Shown one piece after another: positions 62,003 to 64,000 of a stretch of DNA of 64,000 bases. Source of the stretch: Blautia obeum ATCC 29174 (lineage in GTDB: Bacteria > Bacillota > Clostridia > Lachnospirales > Lachnospiraceae); assembly GCF_025147765.1 (NCBI RefSeq), contig NZ_CP102265.1:2233001-2297000 (forward strand), read 5' to 3'. The notes below the pieces were generated by a model that saw nothing but the letters and a program-made list of their open reading frames with translations, ran no database searches and was not told the DNA's origin. The translations under genes were made by a program, and so were the position numbers. Every line of letters starts with the position of its first letter. The stretch's first letter is position 1.

Positions 62003-63762
62003 GCAAACAGAACAAACAGCAGACAAATACGACCAGCATGGAAACCCTCTGGAAAGTACTCCGCTTTATCGGAAAATACCGTTTTCTTCTGGTCCTGAGC
62101 ATTATTCTGGCAGCTGTATCTGTCATCCTGCAGTTATATGTACCAGTACTTTTCGGTAATGCGATTGACCAGGTAGTTGCCAAACGTGAAGTTAATTTCC
62201 GTATGATGTGGTATTATCTCAGCCGGATTCTTGTGATGATCATCGTTTCCAGTGTTGCTACCTGGATCATGAATATCATTAACAACCGTATGACCTTCCG
62301 TACGGTACAGGATATCCGTGCAAAAGCGATCCGTCATATTCAGGTACTTCCGCTCTCCTATCTGGACAGCCACAGCACCGGTGATATCATAAGCCGCGTC
62401 ATTGCTGATACCGATATTCTTTCGGATGGTCTTCTGCTTGGATTCACACAGCTTTTCTCAGGAATCGTTACGATCATCGGAACTCTGCTTTTCATGTTTT
62501 CTAAGAATATCTGGATCACTTTGATGGTCATTGTTCTGACTCCGCTCAGTTTCTTTGTTGCAAAATTTATTTCCTCACGTTCCTTCCATATGTTCCGGAA
62601 GCAGAGTGATGCACGTGGCCGTCAGACCGCACTTATCGAAGAAATGATTGGAAATCAGAAGATCGTACAGGCCTTCGGATACGAAGATAAATCATCTGGA
62701 CGTTTTGCCCTGATCAATGAAGAATTAAAAGAATGCAGTCAGAAAGCGGTCTTTTACAGTAGCCTGACCAACCCGTCCACACGTTTTGTCAATAATGTCA
62801 TTTATGCAGGTGTTGCCCTGGCCGGTGCTTTCATGATTCCTGGCGGTTCCCTAACTGTTGGTGGTCTGTCCGTACTTCTTGCTTATGCAAATCAGTACAT
62901 GAAACCATTCAATGATATCAGTTCTGTCATCACAGAGCTTCAGAGTGCACTTGCATGCGCGGCCAGAATCTTTGCTCTTCTGGAAGAAGAACCGGAAAGT
63001 GCTGATTCCAAGGACACCATCACTGATGTCAGAGGTGAAGTCAACATCGATAACGTTTGTTTCCGCTACGTTCCGGACAAAAAACTGATTGAAAATTTCA
63101 ACCTGCATGCAGAACCAGGCAAGCATATCGCAATCGTCGGACCAACTGGCTGTGGAAAAACAACCTTTATCAACCTGCTGATGCGATTCTATGATGTGAC
63201 CAGCGGTACAATCTCGATTGATGGTCACCCGATCAATGAAATTTCCCGTCATTCTCTGCGTAGCAGCTTTGGCATGGTGCTTCAGGACACCTGGATCAAA
63301 AACGGCACTGTCCGCGAAAATCTCAACATCGGTAAGCCAGATGCAACCGATGAAGAAATTATCGAAGCAGCCAGACATTCTCACAGCTGGGAATTTATCC
63401 GCCGTCTTCCAAATGGCCTGGACACACGCTTAAAAGAAGACAGTCTGAGCCAGGGTGAAAAACAGCTTCTTTGTATCACCCGTGTCATGCTCTGTCTGCC
63501 TCCAATGCTGATACTGGATGAAGCCACTTCCAGTATCGATACCCGAACTGAACTGATGGTTCAGGAAGCTTTTGACCGTCTTATGGAGGGACGTACAAGC
63601 TTTATCGTAGCGCATCGTCTTTCTACGATTCGAAATGCAGATGAGATTCTTGTCATGAAAGCCGGAAGTATCGTCGAACAGGGATCGCATGATGAACTTA
63701 TGGCAAAGGGCGGATTCTATCAAAATCTGTACAACAGTCAGTTTGTCAAAGTAGCTGAATAA
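61999..63762 (+). CDS. ABC exporter half-transporter, catalytically complete partner
   Basis: A 587-residue half-transporter with six membrane helices and a canonical ATPase domain: GPTGCGKTTF, LSQGEKQLL, LILDEATSSID and AHRLST. With the upstream gene it forms a heterodimeric exporter of the same general type as the pair at 49.6-53.2 kb, in reversed subunit order relative to the chromosome but the same order of transcription (degenerate half first). Substrate unknown. Confidence 0.93.
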   Translation: MSKQNKQQTNTTSMETLWKVLRFIGKYRFLLVLSIILAAVSVILQLYVPVLFGNAIDQVVAKREVNFRMMWYYLSRILVMIIVSSVATWIMNIINNRMTFRTVQDIRAKAIRHIQVLPLSYLDSHSTGDIISRVIADTDILSDGLLLGFTQLFSGIVTIIGTLLFMFSKNIWITLMVIVLTPLSFFVAKFISSRSFHMFRKQSDARGRQTALIEEMIGNQKIVQAFGYEDKSSGRFALINEELKECSQKAVFYSSLTNPSTRFVNNVIYAGVALAGAFMIPGGSLTVGGLSVLLAYANQYMKPFNDISSVITELQSALACAARIFALLEEEPESADSKDTITDVRGEVNIDNVCFRYVPDKKLIENFNLHAEPGKHIAIVGPTGCGKTTFINLLMRFYDVTSGTISIDGHPINEISRHSLRSSFGMVLQDTWIKNGTVRENLNIGKPDATDEEIIEAARHSHSWEFIRRLPNGLDTRLKEDSLSQGEKQLLCITRVMLCLPPMLILDEATSSIDTRTELMVQEAFDRLMEGRTSFIVAHRLSTIRNADEILVMKAGSIVEQGSHDELMAKGGFYQNLYNSQFVKVAE

Positions 63763-63777
63763 TATTCTCTCAAACAT

Positions 63778-63838
63778 AAAAATCCGTCGAAACAGTTTTA
63801 TGAATTTTCATACATTCTGTATCGACGGATTTTTTTAT
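63778..63838. terminator. Bidirectional terminator after the second ABC exporter pair
   Basis: The stem AATCCGTCGA/TCGACGGATT (63781-63790/63822-63831) with inner ACAG/CTGT. T7 follows on the plus strand and AAAA on the other side. Confidence 0.88.
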
Positions 63839-63863
63839 TTACAAGTATCTTCTTTTCTGAAGA

Positions 63864-64000
63864 TCAGTTCTGCTTCTGTGCAGCCAGATATTCCTCAGTC
63901 AGTGCTACTGCATCACGAATACAATCCGGACAACTGCGAAGTACTTTTCCTGTTTCCACACCTTTCAGTTCCCTGCAAAGATAAGAACCATTCTGTTCCT
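63864..64000 (-). CDS. C-terminus of a small redox-type protein (partial)
   Basis: Only the last 45 codons are in the window, running off the right edge; the stop TGA is at 63864-63866. The visible part reads NGSYLCRELKGVETGKVLR then SCPDCIRDAVALTEEYLAA, resembling the end of the C-GCAxxG-C-C family (putative redox-active, cysteine-rich proteins). The assignment rests on the terminal cysteine pattern only. Confidence 0.6.
   Translation of the reverse strand, partial: EQNGSYLCRELKGVETGKVLRSCPDCIRDAVALTEEYLAAQKQN

Noticed and set aside
1..64000. CRISPR array, prophage or rRNA operon
   Set aside because: No regularly spaced repeats, phage structural genes or rRNA sequence were seen anywhere in the window.

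Overview
The window looks like a chromosome segment of an anaerobic, spore-forming gut Firmicute of the family Lachnospiraceae (a Blautia-like genus is plausible, but this is inference). Reasons: moderately AT-rich DNA with strong GGAGG ribosome sites, the sporulation sigma factor SigG beside a YlmC-type protein, a giant 2-hydroxyacyl-CoA dehydratase activase-type protein, DUF3793 and DUF6110 proteins, ferredoxin-dependent enzymes, and many proteins of clostridial type. About 51 protein genes, one tRNA, tmRNA, two recognisable riboswitches and one IS200-type element can be supported.

Layout. 1-3.7 kb: tRNA-Thr(CGT), a degenerate glycogen branching enzyme with a lysine-rich tail, and a PfkB sugar kinase. 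3.7-10.6 kb: a minus-strand operon leuB-ilvD-ilvB-serC-serA for branched-chain amino acids and serine. 10.7-12.4 kb: tgt-yajC. 12.4-17.9 kb: an AT-rich accessory island of surface or secreted proteins (coiled-coil membrane protein, YARHG protein, two lipoproteins), an XRE regulator and a RelB/YafQ toxin-antitoxin pair. 18-28.6 kb: activase-type giant protein, MurJ/SpoVB-like flippase, ung, hisH-hisF and a two-component system. 28.8-33.2 kb: metal/redox locus (flavodoxin, DUF3793, P1B-type ATPase, DUF6110, Fur-like regulator) with a shared candidate operator. 33.3-37.2 kb: tmRNA, putP, a small unknown gene followed by an apparently orphan c-di-GMP-I riboswitch, lrgAB. 37.3-38.0 kb: IS200-like element. 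38.4-49.5 kb: nitroreductase, aldo/keto reductase, efp, aroK, yqeG, citrate synthase, AlaA-like aminotransferase, gdhA, nrdR, ylmC-like, sigG and a two-domain PPK2. 49.6-53.3 kb: heterodimeric ABC exporter. 53.4-59.4 kb: the folate locus. 59.4-64 kb: YkgJ protein, a second heterodimeric ABC exporter, and the end of a small Cys-motif protein.

The folate locus is the most coherent system. Two divergent operons share one 0.5-kb control region. Rightward, a tetrahydrofolate riboswitch with a visible terminator/antiterminator precedes folE, an HD-domain hydrolase, folP and a folB-folK fusion. Leftward, pabA-pabB-pabC (p-aminobenzoate branch) starts from its own promoter and has a strong intrinsic terminator in its leader, preceded by about 55 nt of unassigned RNA. 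The HD protein sits exactly where the missing dihydroneopterin-triphosphate dephosphorylation step belongs.

Other leads: a c-di-GMP riboswitch plus terminator with no gene behind it on its strand, pointing into the 3' end of lrgB; a repeated TTAG-N6-CTAA palindrome at the promoters of the metal/redox locus; a branching-enzyme homologue lacking one catalytic aspartate; and a lipoprotein joining BspA-type leucine-rich repeats to a domain resembling the FtsX extracellular domain.
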